Positions 25,449-35,316 of a DNA stretch of 46,734 nt are shown here, piece by piece. The notes below the pieces were generated by a model. It was not told where the DNA came from. It searched no databases and saw only the letters and a list, made by a program, of their open reading frames with translations. This DNA is from Cyclobacterium sp. GTDB taxonomy: Bacteria; Bacteroidota; Bacteroidia; Cytophagales; Cyclobacteriaceae. Location of the stretch: contig NZ_JABURL010000085.1 of assembly GCF_014762705.1 (NCBI RefSeq), positions 1 through 46,734 on the forward strand, written 5' to 3'. Every line of letters starts with the position of its first letter. Within the stretch, counting starts at the first letter, position 1. Made by a program: the position numbers and the translations under genes.

Positions 25449-28400
25449 ATGAAAAAATCCATACTTAAGCATGTAACACACATGACCAAGTTATTCTCCA
25501 TTGCGTTTCTCTTCCAGTGCCTTACCATGAGTTTTCTCATGGCATGGAATGGAAATGCCCAAGTCAAAAATATTGAAGAAGTAACAGTGTCCCTCTTCCT
25601 GGAAGATGCGAAAATTGAGCATATTTTTCTGGAACTTGAAAATAACACTGGATACAATTTTGTGTTTACCAACAAAGAGCTTAGAGATATTCCTAACGTA
25701 GGGGTTAGGTCGAACAACAGCTCGCTTTATGATGTGTTGTTGAGCCTTGCAAATCAAACCAACCTTACTTTTAAGCAGGTAGACTATAATATTCATGTAA
25801 AGAAAACAAAAAAAATTGCCGTTGTGTCAAAAGAAGTGTACGCAGCTGACATTACTGTTTCAGGTACAGTTACAGATAATAATGGTGAGCCACTTCCGGG
25901 GGCTAGTATTACTGTCAGGGGAACCAGCACAGGGACCGTAACAGACCTTGACGGTAATTTTTCAATTGATGTTGCGGAAGGGTCCATATTGGTATTTTCG
26001 TACATCGGATATACCTCCCAATCCGTCGAGATTACCACACAAAGCACGATTAATATTTCTCTGGCAGAGGACCAGTCCTCCCTGGATGAAGTTGTGGTAT
26101 TGGGATATGGCTCTGTTCAGAAAACTGATTTAACAGGTTCTGTTTCGAAAGTAGAGGCCAAGGACCTTGCTAATTTACCAGCTCCAAGAGTAGATCAATT
26201 GCTCCAGGGAAGAGCTGCTGGGGTAAATGTAACTTCTGTGAGTGGAAGTCCGGGTGCCCAGGCCTCGATACGCATCCGTGGAGGAAATTCGGTGCAAGGT
26301 GACAACGAACCCCTTTATGTAATAGATGGCTTTATAGCGGGTACCAATTTCAATTTGAATAACATTAATGTCAACGACATCGAATCCATAGATATATTAA
26401 AAGACGGGTCGGCTATTTCGTTATACGGAACACGAGGTGCCAACGGCGTCATTTTGATAACTACCAAAACTGGTAAAGGCGTTGCTGGTGGTAAACCGAC
26501 AGTATCATTGAACGCCTATACCGGATTCCAGAACCTAGCACGAAAAATTGACTTCTTAGATGGCCCTGAGCGTGCCGCATACGGATTTGAGTATGCTGAA
26601 TTCAGTGGAGAAGCCAACCCATTTGTAGACGAAAGCTTGATTGGTAACACCGATTGGCAAGAACAGATCACCAGAACAGCTCCGATTAACAATTTGGATT
26701 TATCGGTACGGGGCAATTCAGAAAGGGTAAATTATTTTGTTTCTGGAAATTACATGAATCAGCGGGGGATAATTAGAGAGTCTGGAATTGAAAGATACAG
26801 TTTTAGAGCAAATCTGGATTTCAAGCTGACAGATAACCTGACATTGGGAACAAGGATCAATACATCTTTCGTAAAAAATGACAACGATTTGGTGAGTCTC
26901 TGGGAGGCCAGGCGAGCATTGACTACTTTTCCGGTTTTCAAAGAAGACGGAACACTGTGGGATGAAGATTACGTACAAGGGGGGCCCTTCGATAATCCGG
27001 AAGCTTTGCTTAGGATGCAAAGCAACCAAACCATGGTCAATAATTTACTCGGAAATTTTTACATCGAATACAAGCCTATTGAATCAATTACCATTCGGTC
27101 TACCATCGGTCCGCAATTAAACTGGCGAAAACAAAATGTCTTTGAATCTGGCAGTGTACCATCAAGGGCTGCTGCTCAGAGGGGCGGTTTCGGTAGGATC
27201 ACGAATAGTTTCAATAATCAGATCCTACAGGAGAATACAATTACTTTCGACAAGCAGTTGTCTGCAAACCATAGGATTAATGTTTTGGGTGGATTTACCT
27301 GGCAAACTTCTGCAACAGAGGGATTTACTGCCCAAACGGATGGTTTGCCCAATGACGGTGTTTCCTTTGATGTATTACAATTAGGAAATCCTGAAACCTT
27401 CAGGATCACTTCAAATTACAACGATCCCTTCCAGATTGTGTCCTGGATCGGACGAACAAATTATACAATTTCTGACAAATATCTTTTTACCTTGGCGGGG
27501 AGAGTGGATGGTTCATCCAGATTTTCGGGAGCAAATAATCAATATGCTTTTTTCCCATCTGGGGCCTTTGCATGGAGATTAGGAGATGAAGAATTTATCC
27601 GGAATCTCAATGTCTTTGACGAATTAAAATTGCGGACAAGCTTTGGAAGATCTGGAAGTCAAGCTATTGACTCCTACAGCACATTAGCTGTGTTAAACCC
27701 TGGAACAGTAATATTTAATGGAAACCAGGGTATTGGCGTAAGACGAGACAGGCCCGCCAACCCGGATCTGAGGTGGGAGACAACCTCCCAATTCGATATT
27801 GGCCTCGAAGCAGGTTTCTTTGATAATCGATTGAGTCTGGAAATTGATTATTATTACAAAAAAACCGTTGACCTACTTTTAAATAGAGAGATTCCCCGTC
27901 AAACCGGTTTTAGCCAACGGCTTGAAAATATTGGTTCCTTACAAAACCAGGGAATTGAATTGATGATCAGGTCTGTAAATATTGATAGGAATGACTTCAG
28001 GTGGTCTACAGATTTCACAATTTCCGGAAACAGAAGCCGTGTTCTTGATCTGGGGGGAGTAAATGAGATCAACATTCATTTCCTTGATCAAGGCGGTCAG
28101 GCCGCAAAATTAATTGTCGGTGAGCCTGTCGGTGTTTTTACCGGCCTGGAATATCTGGGAACATGGCAAAGTCAGGAGGAACTAGACCAGTTTAGGTATA
28201 GTGGGTTAAGAGCTGTGGTTGGCGGCCCCAGATTTAAGGATACCAACGGAGACGGCTTTATCAGTTTCAATGATGACTTTGAAATTATTGGAAATCCGGA
28301 GCCGTTGTTCTTTGGTGGAATCAATAATAGTATACAGTGGAAGAATTTCTCCCTGGATATTTTTCTTCAAGGTACATTCGGAAATGATGTCTACAATGAG

Positions 28401-28814
28401 TTTGCGCAAAGAGGCTTTTTTGGAAGAAGTGACCAAAATATCTACGGAATGGCAAGAGACCGATGGACTGTAGATGATCCCCACCCCTACATTCCAAGGG
28501 CAGGTGGAACAGTCAGTATTTCTGATATCCCTTCAAACAGTGAGTTGGTGGAAAGTGGGTCTCATTTGAGGCTGAGGAATGTTATGCTTAACTATACTGT
28601 GCCATTGAAAAATAATAAATTCATAAAAAATCTAAATGTTTATGCGAGTGGTGCAAATATCTTTCTGATTTCTAATTTCAGAGGTTACGATCCGGAAGCA
28701 AGCAGAATTGGTCCGCAATCTGGCAATACCTATGGAAGCGTGGTAAGGGGTATTATTCGGGCCGAATATCCAAATGCCAGAACCCTAACTTTCGGATTGA
28801 ATGCAAACTTCTAA
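25449..28814 (+). CDS. SusC-family TonB-dependent receptor with STN signalling domain
   Basis: A 1121-residue outer-membrane importer. I choose the ATG at 25449, which starts a signal peptide (MKKSILKHVTHMTKLFSIAF onward, ending at about GNAQ38). The frame is open further upstream, but that stretch runs through the leader hairpin and the preceding gene's end. Domains: STN about 45-120 (VSLFLEDAKIEHIFLELENN), carboxypeptidase-regulatory-like about 135-207, TonB box-like LDEVVVLGYG at about 212-221, plug with DIESIDILKDGSAISLYGTR, barrel ending ARTLTFGLNANF. A DTNGDGFISFNDDFEIIG loop is the SusC calcium-site-like motif. With sigma and FecR upstream, SusD 13 bases downstream and three sulfatases beyond, the likely ligand is a sulfated saccharide. 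Confidence 0.95.
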   Translation: MKKSILKHVTHMTKLFSIAFLFQCLTMSFLMAWNGNAQVKNIEEVTVSLFLEDAKIEHIFLELENNTGYNFVFTNKELRDIPNVGVRSNNSSLYDVLLSLANQTNLTFKQVDYNIHVKKTKKIAVVSKEVYAADITVSGTVTDNNGEPLPGASITVRGTSTGTVTDLDGNFSIDVAEGSILVFSYIGYTSQSVEITTQSTINISLAEDQSSLDEVVVLGYGSVQKTDLTGSVSKVEAKDLANLPAPRVDQLLQGRAAGVNVTSVSGSPGAQASIRIRGGNSVQGDNEPLYVIDGFIAGTNFNLNNINVNDIESIDILKDGSAISLYGTRGANGVILITTKTGKGVAGGKPTVSLNAYTGFQNLARKIDFLDGPERAAYGFEYAEFSGEANPFVDESLIGNTDWQEQITRTAPINNLDLSVRGNSERVNYFVSGNYMNQRGIIRESGIERYSFRANLDFKLTDNLTLGTRINTSFVKNDNDLVSLWEARRALTTFPVFKEDGTLWDEDYVQGGPFDNPEALLRMQSNQTMVNNLLGNFYIEYKPIESITIRSTIGPQLNWRKQNVFESGSVPSRAAAQRGGFGRITNSFNNQILQENTITFDKQLSANHRINVLGGFTWQTSATEGFTAQTDGLPNDGVSFDVLQLGNPETFRITSNYNDPFQIVSWIGRTNYTISDKYLFTLAGRVDGSSRFSGANNQYAFFPSGAFAWRLGDEEFIRNLNVFDELKLRTSFGRSGSQAIDSYSTLAVLNPGTVIFNGNQGIGVRRDRPANPDLRWETTSQFDIGLEAGFFDNRLSLEIDYYYKKTVDLLLNREIPRQTGFSQRLENIGSLQNQGIELMIRSVNIDRNDFRWSTDFTISGNRSRVLDLGGVNEINIHFLDQGGQAAKLIVGEPVGVFTGLEYLGTWQSQEELDQFRYSGLRAVVGGPRFKDTNGDGFISFNDDFEIIGNPEPLFFGGINNSIQWKNFSLDIFLQGTFGNDVYNEFAQRGFFGRSDQNIYGMARDRWTVDDPHPYIPRAGGTVSISDIPSNSELVESGSHLRLRNVMLNYTVPLKNNKFIKNLNVYASGANIFLISNFRGYDPEASRIGPQSGNTYGSVVRGIIRAEYPNARTLTFGLNANF

Positions 28815-28827
28815 AACCTTATTGATC

Positions 28828-30351
28828 ATGAAAATATTAAATTATAAAAATTTTTGCTTGTTAATTTTGTCAGTTCTTTCTCTCGGCTGTGAAAGTTTCC
28901 TGGAGGAGGAAGTTCGTGGTATTATCGACCCAAGCACGTTTTACCAATCAGATGAAGAGGCAGTATTAGCAGTCAACGGAATCTATCTGAATTTGAGGCA
29001 AAATGGATTTTATGGCAATTGGCAAGGTATCCATACCTTCACTCAATTGGGAGCAGATGTATTGGAGTCCAGCCGTCAATTTGGAGGTAATGAACCTATG
29101 CAGAATTATACCCTGACCCAAAGTAACTATTCGAATGCCCGGCAATTATGGCAGTTGATTTACAGGATGATTGGCGATGCCAATTCGGTAATTACTAATA
29201 TTGAGAACAGCCCAAATATTAGTGCTGCTGTCAAGAATCAATCCATAGGCGAAGCTTTATACCTAAGAAGTTATGGGTACTATCATCTCAGTAATTTATG
29301 GGGTGATATACCCTATTATGATGAAGAAATACCCATTGCAGATGCCGCCAACCTAAGTAGAACTCCTGTCAATGAAATCAGAAGTAATCTCATCAGCGAT
29401 TTGACGAGAATTGAAACGGGAAATTTGCTTCCGGAGACCTATGGAGAAAGCGATTTGGGGCGACCTACGGTATGGGCGGCCAAAACTTTGCTTGCCAAGA
29501 TTTACCTGTGGCAAGAGGATTGGACAAATGCAAGGGAAGAGTGTTTGAGCATTATCAATAATTCCCCTCATCAATTACTAGCCAATTACGGAGATGTTTT
29601 TGATGTGAATAATCCTTTCAATGAGGAAATTATATGGGCCATTGATTTTCAAAAAGATGTGCCTGGAAATGCACAGGACCGTACGGATGGGTTTAATCCC
29701 CGATTAAGGGATGAGCCCAAAAATCCCGCAGATAGAGGCCCGCTTTCCGAGGCTTTGGCAGCTAGGAATGAGGAATTCAACGGATACGGTCTAACGGTCC
29801 CCATATTAAGTTTTATCAACGAATTTCCTGAAAATGATCTAAGAAGGCCACACAATATTCTAAGTGAGTATCTCGGGTTTGAGTTGACGTTCCAATACCT
29901 GACGAAATTCACCAATTTTGATTTTGTAAATTCTCCGAGAGGTAACCATGGTGAAGCTACATTGGTGTTCAGATTGGCGGATGTTTACCTTATGCTTGCA
30001 GAAGCGGAAAATGAATTGAATGGTCCTGATAATGCCTATCAGTATATTAATGCGGTTAGGGAAAGGGCCTATGATCCGGCACAACCGTATAGCGGTTTAA
30101 CCCAGCAAGAATTAAGGAGTGCTATCCGTACGGAACGAAAGTGGGAGCTGGCAGGTGAAGGGCATCGTCGGTATGACTTGATCCGATGGGGTATTCTTTT
30201 AGAGACAGTAAGAAATTCAGTTTACCGAACCTATGATCCTGGTAGCAATATTCAGCCTCACCATGTCAAACTTCCCATTCCAGAGGAGGAGATCATCTTA
30301 AATCCGGCCCTCCTGGATTCTGATCCCACTAATAATGGTTATGGGAATTAG
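28828..30351 (+). CDS. SusD/RagB-family nutrient-binding outer-membrane lipoprotein
   Basis: A 507-residue surface lipoprotein partnering the SusC that ends 13 bases upstream. The ATG at 28828 is preferred: it begins a signal peptide with lipobox LSLGC (Cys21). An in-frame ATG at 28801 overlaps the end of susC and would spoil the signal. SusD features are TFYQSDEEAVLAVNGIYLNL, the EALYLRSYGYYHLSNLWGDIP segment, the FRLADVYLMLAEAENELNG helix, and RKWELAGEGHRRYDLIRWGI followed by KLPIPEEEIILNPAL. The 3' end overlaps the following sulfatase start by 17 bases (or 11 with the second ATG), so translation is likely coupled. The C-terminus lacks the QNPGY ending seen in the other three SusDs here and ends in NNGYGN. 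Confidence 0.95.
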   Translation: MKILNYKNFCLLILSVLSLGCESFLEEEVRGIIDPSTFYQSDEEAVLAVNGIYLNLRQNGFYGNWQGIHTFTQLGADVLESSRQFGGNEPMQNYTLTQSNYSNARQLWQLIYRMIGDANSVITNIENSPNISAAVKNQSIGEALYLRSYGYYHLSNLWGDIPYYDEEIPIADAANLSRTPVNEIRSNLISDLTRIETGNLLPETYGESDLGRPTVWAAKTLLAKIYLWQEDWTNAREECLSIINNSPHQLLANYGDVFDVNNPFNEEIIWAIDFQKDVPGNAQDRTDGFNPRLRDEPKNPADRGPLSEALAARNEEFNGYGLTVPILSFINEFPENDLRRPHNILSEYLGFELTFQYLTKFTNFDFVNSPRGNHGEATLVFRLADVYLMLAEAENELNGPDNAYQYINAVRERAYDPAQPYSGLTQQELRSAIRTERKWELAGEGHRRYDLIRWGILLETVRNSVYRTYDPGSNIQPHHVKLPIPEEEIILNPALLDSDPTNNGYGN

Positions 30352-31804
30352 GAATATCATAACGCCTACCTGTTTACTAGGTTGCTGTCTTATATTGCTG
30401 GTATCACCAATATTGAGTGCTGGTGTAAATCCACAAAAACCCAATATCATCCTGATCAACGTAGATGATCTGGGTTGGAAAGACCTGGGGTATATGGGCA
30501 GTGCATACTACGAAACCCCTAATATTGACAGATTGGCAGGGCAGGGCATGGTTTTTTACCAGGCCTATGCCGCTGCTGCCAATTGTGCTCCCAGCCGGGC
30601 CTGCATGATGAGTGGCAGGAACACGCCCAGCCATGGTGTATATACCGTAGACAATTCGGAACGGGGAAATTCAAAAACGCGTAAAATCATACCTACACCA
30701 AACCGCGATTTTCTTCCCGACTCCCTGTATACCCTGGCCGCAATGCTTAAGGATAATGGCTATACAAATGGTACTTTCGGAAAATGGCACATCAACGAAG
30801 ATCCCCTGCAGCATGGCTTTCACGTAAATGTGGGAGGAAGCCATCGGGGCAACCCGGGGAGCGGTGGGTATTTCAGTCCCTATAAGATTGACTTTATAGA
30901 TAACGGACCAGACGGAGAATACCTGACCGACAGATTGACCGAAGAAGCCATTCACTTTGTAAAAGCAAATAAGGAAAAAACCTTTTTTCTGTACCTGCCT
31001 TTCTACTCCGTGCACACACCCATTATGGGTAAACCGGAGTTGATTGAAACGTTTGCCGGGAAGCCGGGAACCGAAGGGCAGGACCGGGCAGATTACGCAG
31101 CCATGGTGGCCTCGGTAGACCAGAATGTAGGTAAGTTGATGGCCGTTTTGGATGAGCTAAATCTGGCAGACAATACCCTGGTAATTTTTACCTCGGATAA
31201 TGGAGGCATAAGGGATATTTCCTATCAAACTCCCCTGAGAGCAGGTAAAGGATCCTATTACGAGGGGGGAATCCGTGTCCCTTTGGTGATGCGCTGGCCA
31301 GGCACCATTCAGGCCGGAAGTAAAACGGATGTTCCGGTGACGAACATGGACTTTTTTCCTACCATAAAAAGTATCATCAGCGAAGAAGGTCCGCCGGACA
31401 CAGTGCTGGAAGGCATGAACCTGACACCCCTTTTCCGCAATCAAGCCATGGAGGAGCGAGCCCTTTATTGGCATTTTCCCATATACTTGCAAGCCTATAA
31501 TCCAAAAGAAGATGGGGGCAGGGATCCTTTGTTCAGGACGCGGCCGGGATCTGTCATCAGGAAAGGTAAATGGAAGCTCCATCATTATTTCGAAGATGGG
31601 GATTACGAACTCTATAATCTGGAGGAAGATCCCGGAGAAAAACACAACATGGCCCAAAGTCAGGTGGAAATCAGAAACCAAATGATTGATTTGCTCGAGT
31701 CCTGGAGGCTGGAAGTCAATGCACCTGTTCCTGATCAGGCAAATCCACTTTATGATAAAGCATTTGAAATGAATCTCATAAAACAAAAACTGAATGAAAA
31801 GTAA
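30335..31804 (+). CDS. family S1 sulfatase (CAPSR type)
   Basis: A 489-residue formylglycine-dependent sulfatase that removes sulfate esters from a substrate, most likely a glycan. Signal peptide at about 1-29. Metal-binding N-terminal DD at 44-45 (NVDDLGW). The maturation motif CAPSR is at 84-88, where Cys84 would become formylglycine, followed by ACMMSGR. Also visible are GKWHINEDP, HTPIMGKP and FTSDNGG for metal and sulfate binding, and the C-terminal RKGKWKLHHYFEDGDYELYNL subdomain. A second ATG at 30341 is an equally plausible start. The gene overlaps susD upstream and the next sulfatase downstream by 11 bases, so all three are surely one transcript. Substrate subfamily cannot be set from sequence alone. 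Confidence 0.93.
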   Translation: MVMGIRNIITPTCLLGCCLILLVSPILSAGVNPQKPNIILINVDDLGWKDLGYMGSAYYETPNIDRLAGQGMVFYQAYAAAANCAPSRACMMSGRNTPSHGVYTVDNSERGNSKTRKIIPTPNRDFLPDSLYTLAAMLKDNGYTNGTFGKWHINEDPLQHGFHVNVGGSHRGNPGSGGYFSPYKIDFIDNGPDGEYLTDRLTEEAIHFVKANKEKTFFLYLPFYSVHTPIMGKPELIETFAGKPGTEGQDRADYAAMVASVDQNVGKLMAVLDELNLADNTLVIFTSDNGGIRDISYQTPLRAGKGSYYEGGIRVPLVMRWPGTIQAGSKTDVPVTNMDFFPTIKSIISEEGPPDTVLEGMNLTPLFRNQAMEERALYWHFPIYLQAYNPKEDGGRDPLFRTRPGSVIRKGKWKLHHYFEDGDYELYNLEEDPGEKHNMAQSQVEIRNQMIDLLESWRLEVNAPVPDQANPLYDKAFEMNLIKQKLNEK

Positions 31805-33839
31805 ACTGATAGTACTTTCCCTCCTGGTATTGGGTAGCCTGATTCTGCCTAACCGCATTTTCGGGTCAAGCCAGGCAGATAAAAAACCAAATATCATCTT
31901 TATCCTTACCGATGATTTGGGATATGGCGATCTGGGTGTATTGTACCAGAACCAACGCAAAGTTGAAGGGAAGCCCTTTCATAGCACACCAAACCTGGAT
32001 AAGGTGGCCGCCGAGGGGATGATTTTGACCCGCCATTATGTGCCTGCACCGGTATGTGCACCATCCAGGGCAACATTATTGCTTGGCTTGCATCAGGGCC
32101 ATGCCGAGGTCCGGAACAATCAATTTGACAAAGCCCTCCCAGCCAACCATAACCTGGCCACCGTTCTTAAAGAAGCAGGATATGCCACAGCATTGATAGG
32201 CAAATATGGACTGCAGGGATTAGAAGGAGATAGTCCTGCCACCTGGGAAGCATACCCTACCAAAAGAGGGTTTGATTATTTTTTTGGTTATGTGCGGCAC
32301 AGAGATGGCCATAATCACTATCCCGCCCATGATGTGGCCAATAGGGGGCCTATGGAATTATACGATGGTAATGAAGAGATTTCAGCCCATTTAAAGGGGT
32401 GCTATACCACCGACCTTTTTACAGCAAGGGCAAAAAAATACATACAAGACCATAAAAAAAGTGATCCCGAACAACCGTTTTTTATGTACCTGGCCTACGA
32501 TACTCCACATGCGGGCCTGGAAATCCCCGGTATGCCTTATCCCTCAGGGGGAGGTATAGATGGCGGAGTGCAATTAATAGGCGAAAAAGGAAATTACATC
32601 AATACAGCGCGGGGTGAGGTGAATAGTTTTATACATCCAGACTACCGAAACGATGACTGGCCAGAGGTACAGCGGCGCTTTGCCAGTATGGTTCGCCGGA
32701 TTGACAATGCTGTAGGTGACCTTGTTCACTTGTTGCAGGATTTGGAAATTGATGAGGAAACCCTGATCGTGTTTACTTCCGATAATGGTCCTCATCATGA
32801 ATCTTACGGTTACGGAGATTATGATCCTGTTTTTTTTGAAAGTTTTGGAAACCTGGATGGCACCAAAAGAGATACCTGGGAAGGTGGTATCCGTGTACCG
32901 ACCTTGGTTAGGTGGCCCGGTAAAATTCCGAAAGGGAATAGAAATGATTCCCCTTCCGGATTTCACGACTGGTTGCCAACATTTGCGGAAATCAGTGGAT
33001 TACCTGCGCCGGCAAATACAGATGGAAGGTCACTTTGGCCCATCCTTTCCGGAAATGCGAGCGAGCATAATGGAAAGGTGTATATTGAGTACCAGGTAAA
33101 CAATAATACGAAAAGCTACGAATCATTCCTTGAATCCAAAAGGGGGAAAAAGCGGGGCGAAATGCAGGTGCTGTATCTGGATGGGTATAAAGGCATCAGG
33201 TACAATATTTTATCGCATCAGGACGATTTCAGTATTTTTGATACCAAAAACGATCCGGGAGAAACCCGGGACCTTGCAGGAACAAATGGGGAATTTGTAA
33301 AGCTCCAAAAAGAAATGAAAAACACCGTTTTGCGCTGGAGAAGGTACAATGCTTCTGCTGAAAGGCCTTATGACGGGGAGCCGATACCTGCCATGGTACC
33401 TGAAAGGAAGCTGACAGCAGGGATTAAGCTGTCCAAATTCAAAATTGATTCCCCTTGGGTGCCTTTTATTCACAAGGGATTGGACGCATCGAAAGAGACG
33501 ATGGTATTATCCGGGGTTGAAGCCATTCATGGAGAAATAGAAAACAACGTCATGGTTTATGAGGGTTTTTTAAAAGTGGAGAATAGCGGAGAATATGAAT
33601 TTAGTTACCAAACCAACCAGGGGTTGGTGATGCATATCCATGAAGCACTACTAATAGACGATGATCACCCCAATTTGGCCAAAGGGAAAGGTATGACCAA
33701 AGTAATTCTGGAAAAAGGATTTCATCCGGTTAAATTGGTTACAAAAATTGTTGATTATAGCAAAAAGCCGGAGCTGGAACTTAAATGGTCGGGAACAGGT
33801 ATTCAAAATGAATATTTACCTGTTTTTTATCATAATTAA
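31794..33839 (+). CDS. family S1 sulfatase with C-terminal PA14-like domain
   Basis: A 681-residue sulfatase, about 200 residues longer than its neighbours. Signal peptide 1-24. DD at 40-41 (LTDDLGYGD), maturation motif CAPSR at 88-92, GKYGLQGLEGD where most relatives have GKWH, TPHAGLEIP, and FTSDNGPHHE. The catalytic part ends near 520. Residues about 555-681 form a separate beta-rich module (YEGFLKVENSGEYEFSYQTN, HIHEALLIDDD, GFHPVKLVTKIVDY, LELKWSGTG) that resembles PA14-type carbohydrate-binding domains, a combination known in sulfatases and glycosidases. The start overlaps the previous stop by 11 bases. The added domain may hold the enzyme on a polysaccharide. Confidence 0.92.
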   Translation: MKSKLIVLSLLVLGSLILPNRIFGSSQADKKPNIIFILTDDLGYGDLGVLYQNQRKVEGKPFHSTPNLDKVAAEGMILTRHYVPAPVCAPSRATLLLGLHQGHAEVRNNQFDKALPANHNLATVLKEAGYATALIGKYGLQGLEGDSPATWEAYPTKRGFDYFFGYVRHRDGHNHYPAHDVANRGPMELYDGNEEISAHLKGCYTTDLFTARAKKYIQDHKKSDPEQPFFMYLAYDTPHAGLEIPGMPYPSGGGIDGGVQLIGEKGNYINTARGEVNSFIHPDYRNDDWPEVQRRFASMVRRIDNAVGDLVHLLQDLEIDEETLIVFTSDNGPHHESYGYGDYDPVFFESFGNLDGTKRDTWEGGIRVPTLVRWPGKIPKGNRNDSPSGFHDWLPTFAEISGLPAPANTDGRSLWPILSGNASEHNGKVYIEYQVNNNTKSYESFLESKRGKKRGEMQVLYLDGYKGIRYNILSHQDDFSIFDTKNDPGETRDLAGTNGEFVKLQKEMKNTVLRWRRYNASAERPYDGEPIPAMVPERKLTAGIKLSKFKIDSPWVPFIHKGLDASKETMVLSGVEAIHGEIENNVMVYEGFLKVENSGEYEFSYQTNQGLVMHIHEALLIDDDHPNLAKGKGMTKVILEKGFHPVKLVTKIVDYSKKPELELKWSGTGIQNEYLPVFYHN

Positions 33840-33903
33840 AAGACAAAATGCATTATATTTAGCGTATACTGAAAAGTCAATTTAATTCAAAAACCACCTA
33901 TTC

Positions 33904-35256
33904 ATGAAGTTAATTCTCTTAAATAAAAACTGTAAGCGCATAACAGTTTCATTTTTTTTCTTTTTTATCTCAGTCTGTGTTGCTTTCGGACAATCAGAAA
34001 AGCCCAATATCATTTACATCTTGTCTGATGACCAATCCTGGACCGATTACGGGTTTATGGGACACCCTCACATAGAGACACCCCGCATCGATGAACTTGC
34101 AGCCGAGGGGCTCACCTTCACCCGTGGGTATGTGACTGCCCCCCTTTGCAGCCCTTCTTTGGCTTCTATTATTACCGGACTGTATCCCCATCAACATGGA
34201 ATTACCGGAAATGATCCGGAATTTACATTCGAAAAACCACGCTACCAAACCGATTGGCAAACGGCACGCTCGAGGCTTTACAAAGACTACCTGGATGAAT
34301 TTCAAAAGCATCCCACCGTCCCTCAGCTGTTACAAAAACTGGGTTATGTTTCCTTCCAGTCTGGAAAATGGTGGGGTGGACACTGGAAGGAAGGAGGATT
34401 TACCGATGGTATGACACATGGCGACCCCAAAAGGGGAGGCAGACACGGTGATGAGGGTTTGAAGATAGGAAGAGAAGGGATGAAACCCATATTCGATTTT
34501 ATGGATCAGGCCATTGCGGATAAAGACCCCTTTTTTATCTGGTATGCCCCATTTTTGCCGCATTCCCCTCATACGCCACCGGATTCTCTTTTGCAAAAAT
34601 ACCTTCCCAAAGCCCCAACCCAGGCAGTGGCCGCCTATTGGGCCATGTGCGAATGGCTGGACATAACCGTGGGACAACTTTTGGATAAGGTGGAAGAGGA
34701 AGGTTTGACCGACAATACGCTGGTGGTCTTCGTTACCGACAACGGCTGGATTCAGGATCCTGAGCGTCCCAATCGGTATGCCCCCGGATCCAAGCAAGAT
34801 CCCCAGGATATGGGTATTCGTACACCCATTATTTACAAATGGCCCGGAAAAATCACCCCCCGCATGGATACCCAAAACCTGACAAGCAGCATCGATATGG
34901 CAGTGACCACCCTGGAGGCGGTTGGCCTGGACCCGCTTCCAAACATGCAGGGCATCAATGTGTTGGATAAAAAGGCCTTGTCCAAAAGAAAACAGATTTA
35001 CAGTATGGACTTCTCTCATGATATGGTGGCAGTGGATAAACCGGAGCAAACCCTGGAAAGCCGAATGGTGATCAGTGGTTCCTGGAAGCTGATAGATCCG
35101 GGTGCCGCAAATGGCGACAATCAGGAAGTTCTTCTCTATGATATTTTGAAAGACCCTATGGAAACGAAGAACCTGGCCGCTTCCCATCCAAAGGTGGTTA
35201 AAAAGCTGTTGGCAAGCCTGGATAAATGGTGGCCCGGTGGTTCAGGTACCAATTAG
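33904..35256 (+). CDS. sulfatase-family protein with altered maturation motif CSPSL
   Basis: A 450-residue alkaline-phosphatase-superfamily protein of the S1 sulfatase type, with signal peptide 1-29. Metal-site DD is at 42-43 in SDDQSW, a variant shared with sulfamidase-like members. The maturation motif reads CSPSL at 82-86: the cysteine, proline and serine are present but the arginine of CxPSR is leucine. TGLYPHQHGITGNDP follows, and SGKWWGGHW, PHSPHTPPD and VTDNGW are retained. The arginine normally contributes to formylglycine formation and the active site, so activity may be lost or altered. Alternatively this may be a natural CxPSL subfamily. It starts 64 bases after the previous sulfatase and is followed by a terminator, closing the operon. 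Confidence 0.88.
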   Translation: MKLILLNKNCKRITVSFFFFFISVCVAFGQSEKPNIIYILSDDQSWTDYGFMGHPHIETPRIDELAAEGLTFTRGYVTAPLCSPSLASIITGLYPHQHGITGNDPEFTFEKPRYQTDWQTARSRLYKDYLDEFQKHPTVPQLLQKLGYVSFQSGKWWGGHWKEGGFTDGMTHGDPKRGGRHGDEGLKIGREGMKPIFDFMDQAIADKDPFFIWYAPFLPHSPHTPPDSLLQKYLPKAPTQAVAAYWAMCEWLDITVGQLLDKVEEEGLTDNTLVVFVTDNGWIQDPERPNRYAPGSKQDPQDMGIRTPIIYKWPGKITPRMDTQNLTSSIDMAVTTLEAVGLDPLPNMQGINVLDKKALSKRKQIYSMDFSHDMVAVDKPEQTLESRMVISGSWKLIDPGAANGDNQEVLLYDILKDPMETKNLAASHPKVVKKLLASLDKWWPGGSGTN

Positions 35257-35280
35257 AAAGGGTAAACATTAGCCAGATAA

Positions 35281-35316
35281 ATCAAAAAGGCAGGAGGTTT
35301 TTCCTGCCTTTTTGAT
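35281..35316 (+). terminator. rho-independent terminator after the sulfatase operon
   Basis: A long stem, ATCAAAAAGGCAGGA pairing with TCCTGCCTTTTTGAT across a short GGTTTT loop, with the T-run inside the right arm and an A-run in the left. It could terminate transcription from either side. Confidence 0.9.

Noticed and set aside
31157-31960. Reverse-strand open frame of 267 codons across two sulfatases
   Set aside because: It spans the overlap of two clear sulfatase genes and has no recognisable motif or signal.
34330-35187. Long reverse-strand open frame of 285 codons opposite a sulfatase
   Set aside because: It lies entirely within the well-supported sulfatase gene, shows no domain and reads as low-complexity antisense sequence.
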